64,000 nucleotides of DNA from Catonia carolina (Eukaryota > Arthropoda > Insecta > Hemiptera > Achilidae). Where the stretch lies: NCBI GenBank assembly GCA_035578175.1, contig JAQMRL010000040.1, positions 1,054,001-1,118,000 of the forward strand. The letters run 5' to 3'. Under the pieces are notes generated by a model that had not been told where the DNA came from, did no database searches, and saw only the letters and a list, made by a program, of their open reading frames with translations. The translations under genes and the position numbers were made by a program. Of this stretch, positions 1 to 11,572 are shown in pieces; position 1 is the first letter of the stretch; every line of letters starts with the position of its first letter.

Positions 1-570
1 CAAGATAGGGTAGGCGCCATGTTTGCTGAAATTCTGCGTGAGGCTGTTTTTACGTAAAAACATTTTCTTTTTAAGATTTCGGCTTTAATATGCATTTTAG
101 CGCAAAACGTTATATAATAAAAGTTGTAGAGAATATAAAATTCTACAACTTTTATTTCAAACATTTTTTTGTATAACGCTTAGTTTAGCGGTAATTTGCG
201 ATTTTCTGTTTTTTTCTCACGAAAACGTGAGAAAAATCGATTTTTTTAAAAATTTCGGTCTTAGTATGCATTTTACGACAAAAGTGTATATAATTAAATT
301 TATAGAAAATTAAAAGATCTACAACTTTTGTTTAGAGCATTTTTCTCTACAGAGCCTAGTTTAGCGTGAAAGCGTGATTTTCCGTACTTTTAAGCCAAAC
401 TGAGTTCGATTGTCATTTTGCGTCATTCACTCATGATTAAAATAAGGTTATGTTTTTGAGGTTAGTTTTTGTTCATTTCTAATATGTTAATAATAATGTT
501 AGGTTTATTATTAATTATTTGCATTGGCAAGAGAAAGTTGTGTGAGTGTTTCACACCAGATTTTTATTTT
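1..570 (+). mobile_element. MITE-A copy, cut by window edge
   Basis: This is the 3' part of the commonest repeat in the window, in the orientation that ends with GGCAAGAGAAAGT, a small hairpin (TGTGAGTGTTTCACA) and CCAGATTTTT. A full copy is about 0.95 kb and starts ACTTTCTCTTGCC, followed by a hairpin (CCTATAT..ATATAGG) and a TG/CA microsatellite. I see no transposase in any copy. The family is non-autonomous and its class is unresolved. Confidence 0.8.
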
Positions 571-583
571 ACATTGTTATCTA

Positions 584-1500
584 CGGTCTGTATAAAAATT
601 AAACGGCTGTTTTGAGAATTAAAGGGTACGGAAAAGAGGCTGCTGTAAGAAAAGGTGTACGACAAGGTTGTTCTTTGTCATCACTACTTTTTAACTTGTA
701 TTAGAAGAGGCTATAAATGAATTGAAGGAGAAATTTTACGCAGGACTAAAAATTCAAGGAGAAACAATAAAAATGTTGAGATTCGCCGATGATATAGTAG
801 TATTAGCCGAGGCAAAGAATGATGCCTTAAATGGAATGGCTTAAATGGAATGGATGAGATCTTGAGGAAGGATTACTTCATGAAAATTAATAAGAACAAA
901 ACGAAAGTGTTGTGCAGCAGCAAGAGTGGTTTAGAAGAGATGGGAAATTTAAAAGTAGGCAACGAAAACATACAGGAAGTTGGGGAATTCTTCTATCTAG
1001 GGAGTAAAATAACAAAGGATGGTAGAAGCACAAGTGATATCAAAAGCAGAATTGCTCAAGCTAGAAAAGCCTTTGAAATGAAAAACACCTTACTGACAAC
1101 AAACATTGACTTAAAGATTAGGAAATATTTCTTAAAACACTATGTTTAGAGTCTAGTAGTATATGGGAGTGAAACGTGGGTGATAGGGGCTGTAGAAAGG
1201 AAGAGGATGGAAGCTTTTGAAATGTGATGTTATAGGAAAATGTTAAAGATGAGGTGGGTGGACAAAATAAGTAATTTAGAGGTTGTTAGGCGAGTGGATG
1301 AAAAAAAGAAATACATGGAAGCATCATACCAGGAGAAAGGTTAGGCTAGTGGGGGATATCTTAAAACATCAATCAATAATGGAGGGTAATATTGAGGGAG
1401 TGAAAGGGGGAGGCAAATGTTAGAATATGTAAAGAAAATTACAAAAGATGTAGGGTGGGCCAGGTATAGTCACTTGAGTCACGAGTTTGCCCTTGTTTGC
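584..1500 (+). pseudogene. Non-LTR retrotransposon RT fragment, decayed
   Basis: Broken reverse-transcriptase 3' half. In order I read VRKGVRQGCSLS (RT block), RFADDIVVLAEA (the FADD catalytic box) at about 780-820, then an open stretch at 850-1149 with the YLGSKITKDGRS motif. After that come the GSETW box and a C-terminal region around WVDKISN. Stops and frame changes separate these blocks, so no protein can be made. The same family appears on the minus strand at 30060-30860 and, in related form, at 7058-7759 and 8228-8650. The clade is not determined. Confidence 0.75.
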
Positions 1501-1624
1501 AACGAGGGGTAAAGGGGGAAAAGCATCAGTGCGCATGCGCGACTGCTTTTATTCAGTACAACAAACATAACAACTTATACTATACCCAGAGCATAGCCTA
1601 TACAGTATATCGCGGAACCTTTTT

Positions 1625-2561
1625 ACTTTCTCTTGCCTATATGAATATATAGGAAGGAAAGTATTGTTTTCATGTCGATTTTTCGAAATCGAGTTTTCAC
1701 AGGATCTATACGTTTTCAGACCCCCTGAACCCAAAAAACATGTTTTTAGCGATTGGTCTGTGTGTGTGTCTGTGTGTGTGAACAGAATATCTCAAGAACG
1801 GAACATCGTACGAACTTGAAACTTGAAACTTAAGTTACGTACCACTACCGGACTCGACACGAACATTTTCATCAAAATCGGTCAACCGGAAGTGGTAGTT
1901 TATTCGTGTAATTTTTTACTTTTTTGCGATTTTCTCAAAAACTGGTCCTACGATTTTTTTAAAAATCGCCTGGTTTACACAATTTTTTATTCTCTACAAG
2001 ATAGGGTAGGCGTCATGTTTTCTGAAATTCTGGGTGAGGCTGTTTTCACGTAAAAACGTTGTTTTTTTAAGATTACAGCTTTAATATGCATTTTAGCGCA
2101 AAACTTTATACAATAAAAGTTGTAGAGAATTTAAAATTCTACAACATTTATTTCGAAAAATTTTTTGTATAACGCTTAGTTTAGCGGTAATTTGCGCTTT
2201 TCTGTTTTTTTTCTCACGAAAATGTGTGAAAAATTGATTTTTTTAAGATTTCGGCCTTAGTATGCATTTTACGACAAAAGTGTATATAATTAAATTTATA
2301 GAAAATTAAAAGATCTACAACTTTTGTTTAGAGCATTTTTCTCTACAGAGCCTAGTTTAGCGTGAAAGCGTGATTTTCCGTATTTTTAAGCCAAACTGAG
2401 TTCGATTATCATTTTGCGTCATTCACTCATGATTAAAATAAGGTTATGTTTTTGAGGTTAGTTTTTGTTCATTTCTAATGTTTTAATACTAATGTTAGGT
2501 TTATTGTTAATTATTTGCATCGGCAAGAGAAAGTTGTGTGAGTGTTTCACACCAGATTTTT
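1625..2561 (+). mobile_element. MITE-A, near full length
   Basis: Starts ACTTTCTCTTGCC and ends CACACCAGATTTTT. A short TG/TC microsatellite lies near 1757-1782. An ORF at 1823-2053 inside it recurs in other copies simply because the repeat recurs; I do not call it a gene. Confidence 0.85.
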
Positions 2562-2723
2562 AGGTTAACGGTGGGCAGACTATTCACAGTGCTGAATGAA
2601 ATCTAATATGCAGTGTAATGAAATGCTGTGACGTTGAAACTAAACGAAAATGCCTATCCGTGCCTTTTAACAAAAGCCATGAGTGAGTGGCTAACTACTG
2701 TGATGTTTCTCTTTCCACAATTA

Positions 2724-3684
2724 AAAAATCTGGTGTGAAACACTCACACAACTTTCTCTTGCCAATGCAAATAATTAACAATAAACCTAACATTAGTATT
2801 AAAACAATAGAAATGAACAAAAACTAACCTCAAAAACATAACCTTATTTTAATCATGAGTGAATGACGCAAAATGATAATCGAACTGAGTTTGGCTTAAA
2901 AATACGGAAAATCACGCTTTCACGCTAAACTAGGCTCTGTAGAGAAAAATGCTCTAAACAAAAGTTGTAGATCTTTTAATTTTCTATAAATTTAATTATA
3001 TACACTTTTGTCGTAAAATGCATACTAAGACCGAAATGTTAAAAAAATCGATTTTTCTCACGTTTTCGTGAGAAAAAAAACAGAAAATCGCAAATTACCG
3101 CTAAACTAAGCGTTATACAAAAAAATGTTTGAAACAGAAGTTGTAGGTTTTTAAATTCTCTACAACTTTTATTATATAAGTTTTTGCGCTAAAATTTATA
3201 TTAAAGCCGTAATCTTAAAAAAACAACGTTTTTACGTGAAAACAGCCTCACCGAGAATTTCAGCAAACATGGCGCCTACCCTATCTTGTAGAGAATAAAA
3301 AATTGAGTAAAATAGGCGATTTTAAAAAAAATCGTAGGACCAGTTTTTGAGAAAATTGCAAAAAACTGAAAAATTATACGAATAAACTACTACTTCCGGT
3401 TGACCGATTTTGTTGAAAATGTTCGTGTCGCGTCCGGTAGTGGTATGTAACTTAAGTTTCAAGTTTCAAGTTCGTACGATATTCCGTTCTTGAGATATTC
3501 TGTTCACACACAGACACACACACAGACACACACACACACACACACACACAGACCAATCGCTAAAAACATGTTTGTGTGGGTTCAGGGGGTCTGAAAACGT
3601 ATAGATCCGGTGAAAACTCGATTTCGAAAAATCGACATGAAAACAATACTTTCCTTCCTATATATTCATATAGGCAAGAGAAAG
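2724..3684 (-). mobile_element. MITE-A, reverse orientation
   Basis: Near full-length copy facing the copy at 1625-2561, with about 160 bp between them, so the pair forms an inverted repeat. The CA microsatellite is at about 3505-3550. The 2562-2723 spacer shows no gene. Confidence 0.85.
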
Positions 3685-3962
3685 TAAAAAAAAAATAAAG
3701 AGGGAAATTAAACTCGTAAAAAAGCTATTCTTCAACAGTTTTGTTGACACCTGGTAAAAAAAGGAAACGGTTAGGTAGATACTAGAAAGACTGATAGTGA
3801 AGACGTCGGTGACAGCGATAATAAAGAAGGCGATTCATTCGTAGAAAATTTGTTCCAATGGAATAAGGTAGCTGGTAATTACAGTAAATCAAACATTTCT
3901 AGTCATGTAATTAAGCTATAGGCAATATTATAGGTAACATTTATTTCTTATTGGGTTTATAA
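3685..3962. other. Intergenic, nothing recognised
   Basis: AT-rich spacer between a MITE-A copy and a SINE-B copy. I see no ORF, RNA gene or repeat signature. Confidence 0.5.
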
Positions 3963-4366
3963 CTGCCCATAACAGACAGGTGGAGTGTCAAATTATTTAC
4001 ACTCAATCTGTTCGTTGCAGGGCTAAAATAAATAGTTTTGTTTCTTATCACATGGTCAGCCACTTATATGACTGAACTATTAAGAACAGAAGAGGTAGAG
4101 GTGTACTGTGACACTAGTCAGAGTTATCTCCTCTGAGAGTAATGAATTTCCCTATGCAGCCAGACCCTGTGGTGAATGAAGTGAAGGTGTCATTTGCAGG
4201 GTGGAAAGTGAGTGCTTTTCGGAGGGCCTGGCATGCTGATAAACATACTCTTTCAACTCAGTGAGGAAGGCAATGGTAAACCACCTTACTCCTCGTTTTT
4301 ACTTAGTAAAACCTCTACAGGTTCAAACCAGCCTTTCGGCTGTTGACCTAAACAACAACAACAGCA
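3963..4366 (+). mobile_element. SINE-B copy
   Basis: About 400 bp repeat that begins CTGCCCATAACAGACAGG and ends with GGCTG..GACCTAAACAACAACAAC, an (AAC)n tail. Copies in both orientations lie elsewhere in the window. At least two (5273-5667 and 24806-25220) have clean 10-11 bp TSDs, which supports a retroposed SINE. It has no coding capacity. Confidence 0.75.
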
Positions 4367-4479
4367 GGGTTTATGAAGAAAATTTTCTCGGATTAAACCA
4401 CAGCTTACAAAATTTATGTAGAAACTGGACGTTAGTGAAATGTACGAGTAGTGTCGCACTGTTGAGGTTGGCAGCACTG

Positions 4480-4615
4480 TCATATTTACAGTTCCTTTCC
4501 TCACAGCCCATCCATACGCAAAAGGTAATCTCGTGACTTCAGTATCTATATGAAAAGACTTGCGCAAAATAGAAGACCTTGGATAACTGCATCAAACCAG
4601 TTGAGAGACTAATGA
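4480..4615 (-). repeat. Interspersed repeat fragment
   Basis: The minus strand reads GTCATTAGTCTCTCAACTGG then TTTGATGCAG. A related plus-strand piece (GTCATCAGTCTCTCGACTGG) occurs at about 27955-28050. Two diverged copies mark it as an interspersed repeat; the parent element is not visible. Confidence 0.5.
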
Positions 4616-5183
4616 CAAAAATAATTGTTTATTCATGATTAAACGTAGGATATAAATGTTTCGTTATTAACATTGGCAAGAAATAGTCGTGTGAGCGTTT
4701 AATACCAAATTTTATTTAGTTATAATTAAAAAAAAAGTAGTATTCCTAATTTTATGAATTCCTTTCAGCAAGGCCGAATCGCCTGAATGCTTTAACAACC
4801 TATTTCGCTGTATTTATTGGTAGTTTATTTTTTGTACATGGCCTTAAAATAATATAAATTCTTCCGGCGACATGACATTAATTTACTGAAAATAATAGTA
4901 ATTTTTTTTAATGGCGCGTAATCCGTTAATTAAAGTAAATAAAAATTATTTATGTATGCTGCAACAGTATTGTTGCAAAATTTTCCATTAGTCATTTCAA
5001 TCATAATAATTTTTTTTACCATATTTTAGCATTAATAAAAATACAAATAATGGTAAAACTTTTGTACTTGAAAATTTGTTAGCAAGATGCTAAAACTTTT
5101 GTTTATGGTCATTTTAGATAATGTAAAGTAACAATAGCTTTAGTTATTTTTGTTGAACGTCTTTTTGGAACCCGTAATAATAA
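4616..5183. other. No gene; degenerate MITE-A end at 4625-4712
   Basis: The start resembles the MITE-A 3' end (ATTGGCAAGAAATAG, GTGTGAGCGTTTAATACC). The rest is AT-rich sequence with no recognisable feature. Confidence 0.45.
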
Positions 5184-6471
5184 ATCCGGTGTGAAACATT
5201 CACGCGACTTCGTCTTGCCAATGTAAATAATGAACAATGTAACCTAACATTAGTAATACAATATCAGATATTTCTGCCCATAACAGACAGGTAGAGAGTC
5301 AAATTATTTACTCTCAATCTATTCATTGCTGGGCTAAAATAAATAGTTCTGTTTCTTATCATATGGTCAGCCAATTAAATGACTGAATCATTTAAGAACA
5401 GAAGAGGTAGAGGTGTATTGTGACACTAATCAGAGTTATCTCCTCTGAAAGTAATGGATTTCATTATACAGCCAGACCCTGTGGTGAATGAAGTGAAGGT
5501 GTCATTTGCAGAGTGGAAAATATGTGCTTTTCAGAGGGCCCGGCATGCTGATAAGTGTACTTTTCTATTCAGTGAGTTGTGGCAATGGTAAACCACCTGA
5601 CTCCTCGTTTTACTTAGTAAAACCTCTAGAGGTTCAAACCAGCTTTTCGGCTGATGACCTAAACAACATCAGATATTTATAAACAAAAGAAACTAACTTC
5701 AAAAAATATAACCTTATTTTAAAGACGCAAAATGAAAATCAACATCAGTTCGGCTTAAAAATACGGAAAATCACTCTTTCACGCTAAACTAGGGTCTGTA
5801 GAGAAAAATGCTTTAAATAAAAGTTGTAGATATTTTAATTTACTATAAATTTTATCTTATTCTTTTTTCATAAAATGTATACTAAGGCTGAAATCGTTAC
5901 AAAATCAATTTTTTACACGTTTTCGTGAGAAAATAAACTGAAAATCGCTAATTACCGGTAAGCTAAGCGTTATAAAAAAAATATTTGTTATAAAAGTTGG
6001 TCGTTTTTAAATTCTCTTCAACTTTAATTATATACATTTTTGCGCTAAAATGGATATTAAAGCCGCAATCTTTAAAAAACAATTTTTTTAACGTAAATAC
6101 AGTCTTTCCAAGAATTTCAGCTGATATGACGCCTACTCTATCTTGTAAACCATAAACAATGCTCCTTGTAAACGAGGCGATTTTTAGAGAAAATCGTAAA
6201 AAAGTGAAAAATTACACAAACAAACTACTACTTCCGGTTGACCAATTTTAATGAAAATTTTTTGTCGCGTCATCTAGTAGTAGGTACCATACTTAACTTT
6301 TAACTTTCAACTTTGTTTCAACACACACACACACAAAATCGCTAATAACATGTTTTTTGGGTCAGGGGGTCTAAAACGTGTAGGTCTAAATCTGGTCAAA
6401 ACTCGATTTCTTAAAATCGACGTGAAAACAATACTTTCCTCCTATACATTCATATACGCAAGAGAAAGTAA
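5184..6471 (-). mobile_element. MITE-A copy interrupted by SINE-B
   Basis: An older, more diverged MITE-A. It is split by SINE-B at 5273-5667 and resumes in register at 5678. Confidence 0.75.
5273..5667 (+). mobile_element. SINE-B copy with TSD
   Basis: Inserted in a MITE-A copy. The 10-bp duplication ATCAGATATT lies at 5263-5272 and 5668-5677, which sets both SINE boundaries. Confidence 0.8.
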
Positions 6472-6517
6472 TAATCGTACCATAGGAAATCATTATCGCT
6501 ACATAAAAACAAACTTT

Positions 6518-7826
6518 TTACTTTCTCTTGCCTATATGAATTTTTAGGAAAGAAGTATTGTTTTCATGTCGATTTTTTGAAATCTAGTCTTCACCGGATC
6601 TACACGTTTTCAGATTGCAGCTTTAATATGCATTTTAGCGCAATAATGTATAAAATAAAAGTTTTAGAAAATTAAAAATCCCACAACTTTTAATTTAATC
6701 ATCTTTTTGTATAAAGCTTAGTTTAGCGATAATTAGCGATTTTCTGTTTGTTTCTCACGAAATCGTGTAAAGAAAAATCGATTTTGTTTAAAGATTCAGC
6801 CTTATTATGCATTTGACGACAAAAAAATATAATCAAATTTATACGAAATTAAAAGATCTACAACTTTTATTTAGAGCATTTTCTCTACAGAGCCTAGCTT
6901 AGCGTGAAATAGTGATTTTCTATATTTTTAAGCCAAACTGACTGTGATTTTCATTTTGCATCATTCACTTATGATTAAAATAAGGTTATGTTTTTTGAGG
7001 TTAGTTTTTTTATTTATTTCGAATGTTTCATTATTAATGTTAGGTTATATTGTTCATACTGAGAAATAAATATGATATGGAGATCAATAAGGTAAAGACA
7101 GAAGTTATGGTCTGCTCAAAAGTTCCAGAGAATGTGTCCATTAAATTAGATAACACCGCCCTAAAGCAAGTTAAAATGTATAAATATCTTGGAAGCATAA
7201 TATCGGAAGATGGGAAGGATAAAATGGATATTAAAAGGCGTATTAGAGAAGCTAAAGCTATGTTTATTAGTAAACGGCAGCTGCTTTCCTCAAATAGTCT
7301 AAAGTTGGAAATAAGAAAGCGACTAATAAAGAGTTGCATTTGGAGTATAGCACTCTATGGGTCAGAAACGTGGACTATTGGGAAGGTCAAGGAAAAGGCT
7401 TTGAATGCATTTGAGGTGTAGTGCTGGAGGAGAATGCTCAAGATAAAATGGACTGACAGGATCACGAATGTAGAGGTTTTACAAAGGGCAGAGGAAAGTA
7501 GATCTCTTTTGAAGCTTCTCGGGGACAGACGACATTCTTATATTGGACACATAATAAGACACAACGAATTTACGTTAAGCATTCTTGAAGGTACAGTTAA
7601 TGGACAAAGGGGTCGTGGAAGGCCCCGGCTACAGTATCTAAACCAAATTACAAAAGATCTGGGTGCTGAGAGCTATGCGCAATGGAAGAGGGTGGCAATG
7701 GACAGAGCTAGATGGAGGGCTGCCAACCAATCTTACGATTGAGGTAGAAGAAGAAGAAGATATTGTTCATTATTTGCATTGGCAAGAGAAAGTCGTGTGA
7801 GTGGTGTTTTACACCAGACTTTTTTA
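6518..7826 (+). mobile_element. MITE-A copy interrupted by a LINE
   Basis: Begins ACTTTCTCTTGCC and ends TTTACACCAGACTTTTTT. It is split by a 5'-truncated LINE at 7058-7759. The flanking MITE-A halves join if one copy of the 11-bp duplication is removed. Confidence 0.75.
7058..7759 (+). pseudogene. 5'-truncated non-LTR retrotransposon
   Basis: Carries the C-terminal part of a LINE ORF2 in two frames: 7050-7421 (YLGSIISEDGKDK, LYGSETWTIG) and 7434-7742 (WTDRITNVEVLQR, YIGHIIRHNEF, GQRGRGRPRLQYL). The frame break is near 7421, where a TAG stop ends the first frame. It ends in (GAA)n. The 11-bp TSD ATATTGTTCAT at 7047-7057 and 7760-7770 shows target-primed retrotransposition with 5' truncation. 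It is younger and better preserved than the copy at 584-1500. Confidence 0.8.
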
Positions 7827-7834
7827 TATATCGG

Positions 7835-8215
7835 ATTACCGGAGGATTCAGATTAAAGAGGTTTAGTTTAGCGAGCTTGTAATGTACGAATAGGCTATAA
7901 CATCTTCCCTCATACTAGGTTGAAATATTTATATTATAAATTATACACAGTTCACAGTAGATTAACAAATACAGTAACAGATTTTACCGAATCTATTCCG
8001 AGTACTTAATTAACACACACAATGGATTGGAATTTTCAGTCATTTTAATAATCACTCCACCCTCCTCCAATACATTACATTAATTAGCTGTAACCATGAT
8101 ATGTAATTAACAATGCAAAATCTCATCAATTTTAAATTCACATTTCATGCTGATGCAATAATTATTTCTCTGTTATTGATTCATTCATTAATTAATTTAA
8201 CAATAATACGGCTAC
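7835..8215. other. Intergenic, nothing recognised
   Basis: AT-rich sequence without convincing ORFs or repeat ends. Confidence 0.5.
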
Positions 8216-8227
8216 CTTCCAATATCA

Positions 8228-8650
8228 ATGTCAATCATGATACAGACAGTTCGGAAAGTTACTGTGTCGGTTTGCAATGATGCATTCTTTCGACTGAGAG
8301 TATCGAGTAGGATACTGAGAGTATCGTGGACAGAGAGAGTGACAAACGTGGAGGTTTTGAGAAGGATGCAAAAGGAGAAAGAATTGATACTAACGATTAA
8401 GAAGCGCAAATTGCAGTATTTGGGACATGTTGTGAGGGGAGATAAATACCAGTTGTTGCAACTTATTATCCAGGGAAAAATAATTGGCACAAGATCCATA
8501 GGCAGAAGAAGGAATTCATGGTTGAAGAACTTAAGGGAATGGTTCAATTGCAACAACTGCCAACTGTTTAGATCTGCAGTATCAAGAATACGCATAGCTT
8601 TGATGATAGCCAAACTTCGGAACGAAGACGGCACCTAAAGAAGAAGAAGA
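8228..8650 (+). pseudogene. LINE ORF2 C-terminal fragment
   Basis: Open for 136 codons with SWTERVTNVEVLRRM, a KLQYLGHVVRGDKY box and a GRRRNSWLKNL box, the same C-terminal region seen at 7434-7742. It ends at TAA followed by (GAA)n at about 8637-8652. The 5' part is absent and no functional protein is expected. Confidence 0.7.
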
Positions 8651-8866
8651 AGATTCTTTCGACGTGATGGCCTATTCCTACGACGATAGTTTACTAACTG
8701 CAAGTACAGTAAAACCTCACTAATTTGGACTTCACTAATTCGGAATTCGCGATATTTCGGACTTTTCCAAGAAGAGCAGCTTTTTTAATTTTTTTAGAAG
8801 TTTTTTAGTTAAAAATTAATAAAGTGCTACTTCAAAAAATAATAGCTTTTAACTGTCTAATAAAAA

Positions 8867-9148
8867 TTGTTTCATCCTGTAATACATTATTGGTTACTCA
8901 GTGTAGAAAACGTTCCACAATTTAAGCTAAGTGAAGTGAGAAACCACATACACGAACTTATTGAATTTGTAGACTTCAATCCGGAATTCAATGACTATTA
9001 TCTTGTCCTAAGAGAGATGCGCCAACAAGTTATAAGAAAACAGTGTAGCAAAGAATCACAGAAAAAACATACAAGTTTTTTTTCTAAGCAACCTCAAAAC
9101 ATCCCTGAGGATATTTGTCAACTTTCTACTTCAACAAGTGCCAAATAA
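8867..9148 (+). pseudogene. pogo/Tigger transposase C-terminal remnant
   Basis: A 93-codon ORF between pogo-type TIRs. The acidic and hydrophobic pattern (ELIEFVDFNPEFNDYYLVLR) and the Ser/Gln-rich tail fit the poorly conserved C-terminus of Tigger-like transposases. No DDE motif or CENP-B DNA-binding domain remains. The assignment rests mainly on its position. Confidence 0.5.
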
Positions 9149-9250
9149 TCGGTACGTAAGTACAGTGTTTTAATTAAATAACATTTTACACTGGACATTT
9201 ATTATTTAACAATATTTTTACTGCCGTAAATATTTTTATTTCTATATTTT

Positions 9251-9600
9251 AACCCACCGGGTTGGTCTAGAGGTAAAGTCGTCGCCAAAATCAGCTGTTT
9301 AACAGCTGATTTTTGGAGACGAAGGTTCCTGGTTCAAATCCTAGTAAAGGTAGTTACTTTTATACGGATTTGAATACTAGATTGTGATTGCCGGTGTACT
9401 TTGATGGTTGGGGTTCAATTAACCATACTTTCTCAGGAGTGGTCGACCTGGGTCTGTACAAGACTACACCTCATTTACACGTCATACACATCATCCTCAT
9501 CTCATTGGGTGATGGGGTTGCTTATTGTTTTCAATTGATGCTTATTGTTCTGAATTGAACAGATTGCAACGTACACATATTAGGAATAAAAAAAAAAAAA
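9251..9600 (+). mobile_element. SINE-A, tRNA-derived
   Basis: The head carries a pol III A-box-like TGGTCTAGAGG and a B-box GGTTCAAATCC. Between them is a palindrome whose arms are AAAATCAGCTG and CAGCTGATTTT. A 3' body and a poly-A tail follow. Other copies at 20221-20551 and 46079-46404 (minus) have precise TSDs. Confidence 0.8.
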
Positions 9601-9696
9601 TTCTATATTTTTAACTTTGTTGTTTTTCAATATACTGTTCTGTAAATTCATTAAACATCGATATTTCAGACAAGTAACGTTTATTTTTTAATTTTA

Positions 9697-9850
9697 ATTT
9701 TTTTTTTTTTTTTTTTTTTATTGAGTGATGATGCCTACATAAGCCTTGGGCTTGTGCGTAGGTAATGATATGTGGTGATTTACAGATGAAAAAATGCCAG
9801 ACCTGACCGGGAATCGAACCCGGGACCCCGGCATAGTAGCCAGTTAATTG
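9697..9850 (-). mobile_element. SINE-C, tRNA-derived
   Basis: The minus strand reads GGTTCGATTCCC, a perfect tRNA B-box/T-loop, in a tRNA-like head, then a short body and poly-A (the T run at 9701-9720). It is inside the pogo-like element. The A box is not clear. Confidence 0.65.
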
Positions 9851-10327
9851 CCTAAATTATTCAATTTTTAGATGTAAACAAATATTCGCGATAATTCGGA
9901 CTTCATTTTCCCCCAATTAGTCCGAATTAGTGAGGTTTTACTGTACTACCAGAACCTAGTATCTTGTAGGTGATGGTTCTGACGGAGTTATTTAATTAAT
10001 GCCAGTGCTTTGAAGACATACGAGGTGTGGCTATTAAATAAAGAGACTGACGTTGTAAAATATTTCATTTTTATTAGGATGTCATAAAATATTGTTAGAT
10101 TCTATCAGGAGCTGATTTTTGTTAATCGACTAACAGTGCGCGAACTTACGTTCTGATTTGTTATTTAATTTATAGTTTATTCTTTATAGATACCGGTGGT
10201 AATTTTTGTTTGTGACATTCATTATTTAATATAGTTTCGTTTGATATGTGACAATATGTGTGATATTTATTTTAAATAAGACTTTTTTATTTCATTTAAA
10301 TTACCACAACAATCAACGTCGGTTGCC

Positions 10328-11572
10328 ATGGCAACGGAGAACACTAACCTAGATGTTGAACCAAATGGCAGCGATTCAATATGGGAAACCGTGGTCGGGA
10401 AAAAAAGACCACTCTCAAATAGTGATCAAGATTCACGCCTAAAGAAGAGACAAGAAATTGACAATACAGTGCGTCTTTCTAACTCATTTTCACCTCTGTC
10501 AAACACTATGGATGCAACAGAACTACGAGAGGACAAAGTTCCTCCAATATATTTAAAGGGAGTAGCAGATGCCAACTGTCTTATAAAAATCCTGAGAGAC
10601 GTTGGAGGACAGGACTCATTTACTTTAAAAAGCAGCGTCTCTAACGTTATCGTTTACCCGAATTCGCCTGCAACTTACAGGATATTTGTGCGGTGTCTTG
10701 AACAACACAACGCAAATTTTCATACATATCAACTGCCTTCGGAGAAACTTCCAAAGGTTGTTATACGCGGATTACATCCTTCTGCAAGAACAGAAGATAT
10801 CCAAGAAGCTTTTAGTCAGTTAGGATACACTGCTGTTACAGTGACAAATGTTCTATCTCGCCGAAAAGTAATTGTGAATGACAAACAAGAAGAAGAAATC
10901 ATCCGAACACCTTTACCACTCTTTTTTGTAGAAATAAGCAGCGACACATATGACGAGAAGGTTTTTGATCTGAAATCTCTTCTTAGCTACAGAATTGTTA
11001 TTGAAGAACCACGAAAGAAACGCAGTATACCACAGTGTACTAGATGCCAGTCGTTCGCTCACACCAAAACCTACTGTCGCCACCCATTTCGATGCGTACG
11101 TTGTGGTGAAGCGCATGATTCAAAAATCTGCACAAAAACACGCACGACACCTGCAAGATGCGCTAATTGCCGGGGCACGCACCCTGCCAACTATAAAGGT
11201 TGTCAGGTGTACCAAACATTGCGCAATCAACGACAGCAAAGGACAGCGTCTTCTGCTCCAGCACAACCAGCAGCAACCACATCATTCAACCAGACAGACT
11301 TCCCTCCGCTACCAAACAACACAACAATCAACAACACAGCTTGGCAAAAATCTTCACAACCAGCTACAGCACGACAAAGAACATACAGCAACACTGAAGA
11401 CATCAACACTAACCAGTCGTCCCAGTGGCCTCCTGTCGAGTCGCATTCACAGACATCAACTGATTTAGTAAGTTTAATCACAAATTTAAATAAACTCATC
11501 CAACCCCTTTTCAGTCTTCTTTCACAATTAACTAATCTTACACAGTCGCTCGCTCACACATATGCCAAATAA
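10328..11572 (+). CDS. jockey-type ORF1, gag-like nucleocapsid protein
   Basis: 414 residues. ORF1 proteins bind the element RNA and build the ribonucleoprotein particle. The C-terminal half (about residues 237-300) has three consecutive zinc knuckles, around CTRCQSFAHTKTYC, CVRCGEAHDSKIC and CANCRGTHPANYKGC. A central region (about 140-215) has the VIRGLHPSARTEDIQEAF pattern typical of the RRM-like fold preceding the knuckles in jockey/I ORF1s. The tail is Gln/Thr/Asn-rich. The start ATGGCAACGG follows about 195 bp of leader. The stop TAA (11570-11572) lies inside the start region of ORF2, which suggests termination-reinitiation. No frameshift or stop is present. Confidence 0.9.
   Translation: MATENTNLDVEPNGSDSIWETVVGKKRPLSNSDQDSRLKKRQEIDNTVRLSNSFSPLSNTMDATELREDKVPPIYLKGVADANCLIKILRDVGGQDSFTLKSSVSNVIVYPNSPATYRIFVRCLEQHNANFHTYQLPSEKLPKVVIRGLHPSARTEDIQEAFSQLGYTAVTVTNVLSRRKVIVNDKQEEEIIRTPLPLFFVEISSDTYDEKVFDLKSLLSYRIVIEEPRKKRSIPQCTRCQSFAHTKTYCRHPFRCVRCGEAHDSKICTKTRTTPARCANCRGTHPANYKGCQVYQTLRNQRQQRTASSAPAQPAATTSFNQTDFPPLPNNTTINNTAWQKSSQPATARQRTYSNTEDINTNQSSQWPPVESHSQTSTDLVSLITNLNKLIQPLFSLLSQLTNLTQSLAHTYAK

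Larger units (their letters stand above)
8707..9943 (+). mobile_element. pogo/Tigger-like DNA transposon, deleted
   Basis: TIRs start CAGTAAAACCTCACTAATT and end with the inverse TTAGTGAGGTTTTACTG, typical of the pogo/Tigger group. TA dinucleotides at 8705-8706 and 9944-9945 are the expected target duplication. Only a C-terminal coding remnant survives (8867-9148). SINE-A (9251-9600) and a second tRNA-like SINE (9697-9850) inserted later. Confidence 0.8.

Noticed and set aside
1823..2053. Recurring ORF with DTNIFIKIGQPEVVVYS in many MITE-A copies
   Set aside because: It recurs because the repeat recurs; other copies have stops or frameshifts in the same place and no domain is recognised.
9251..9330. 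Functional tRNA gene
   Set aside because: A and B boxes are present but the head is expanded by a long hairpin, the arms do not form a tRNA cloverleaf, and multiple dispersed copies with TSDs show it is a SINE.
11227..11499. Opposite-strand and alternative-frame ORFs inside the jockey ORF1 and ORF2
   Set aside because: Shadows of the real coding frames, which carry the conserved motifs.
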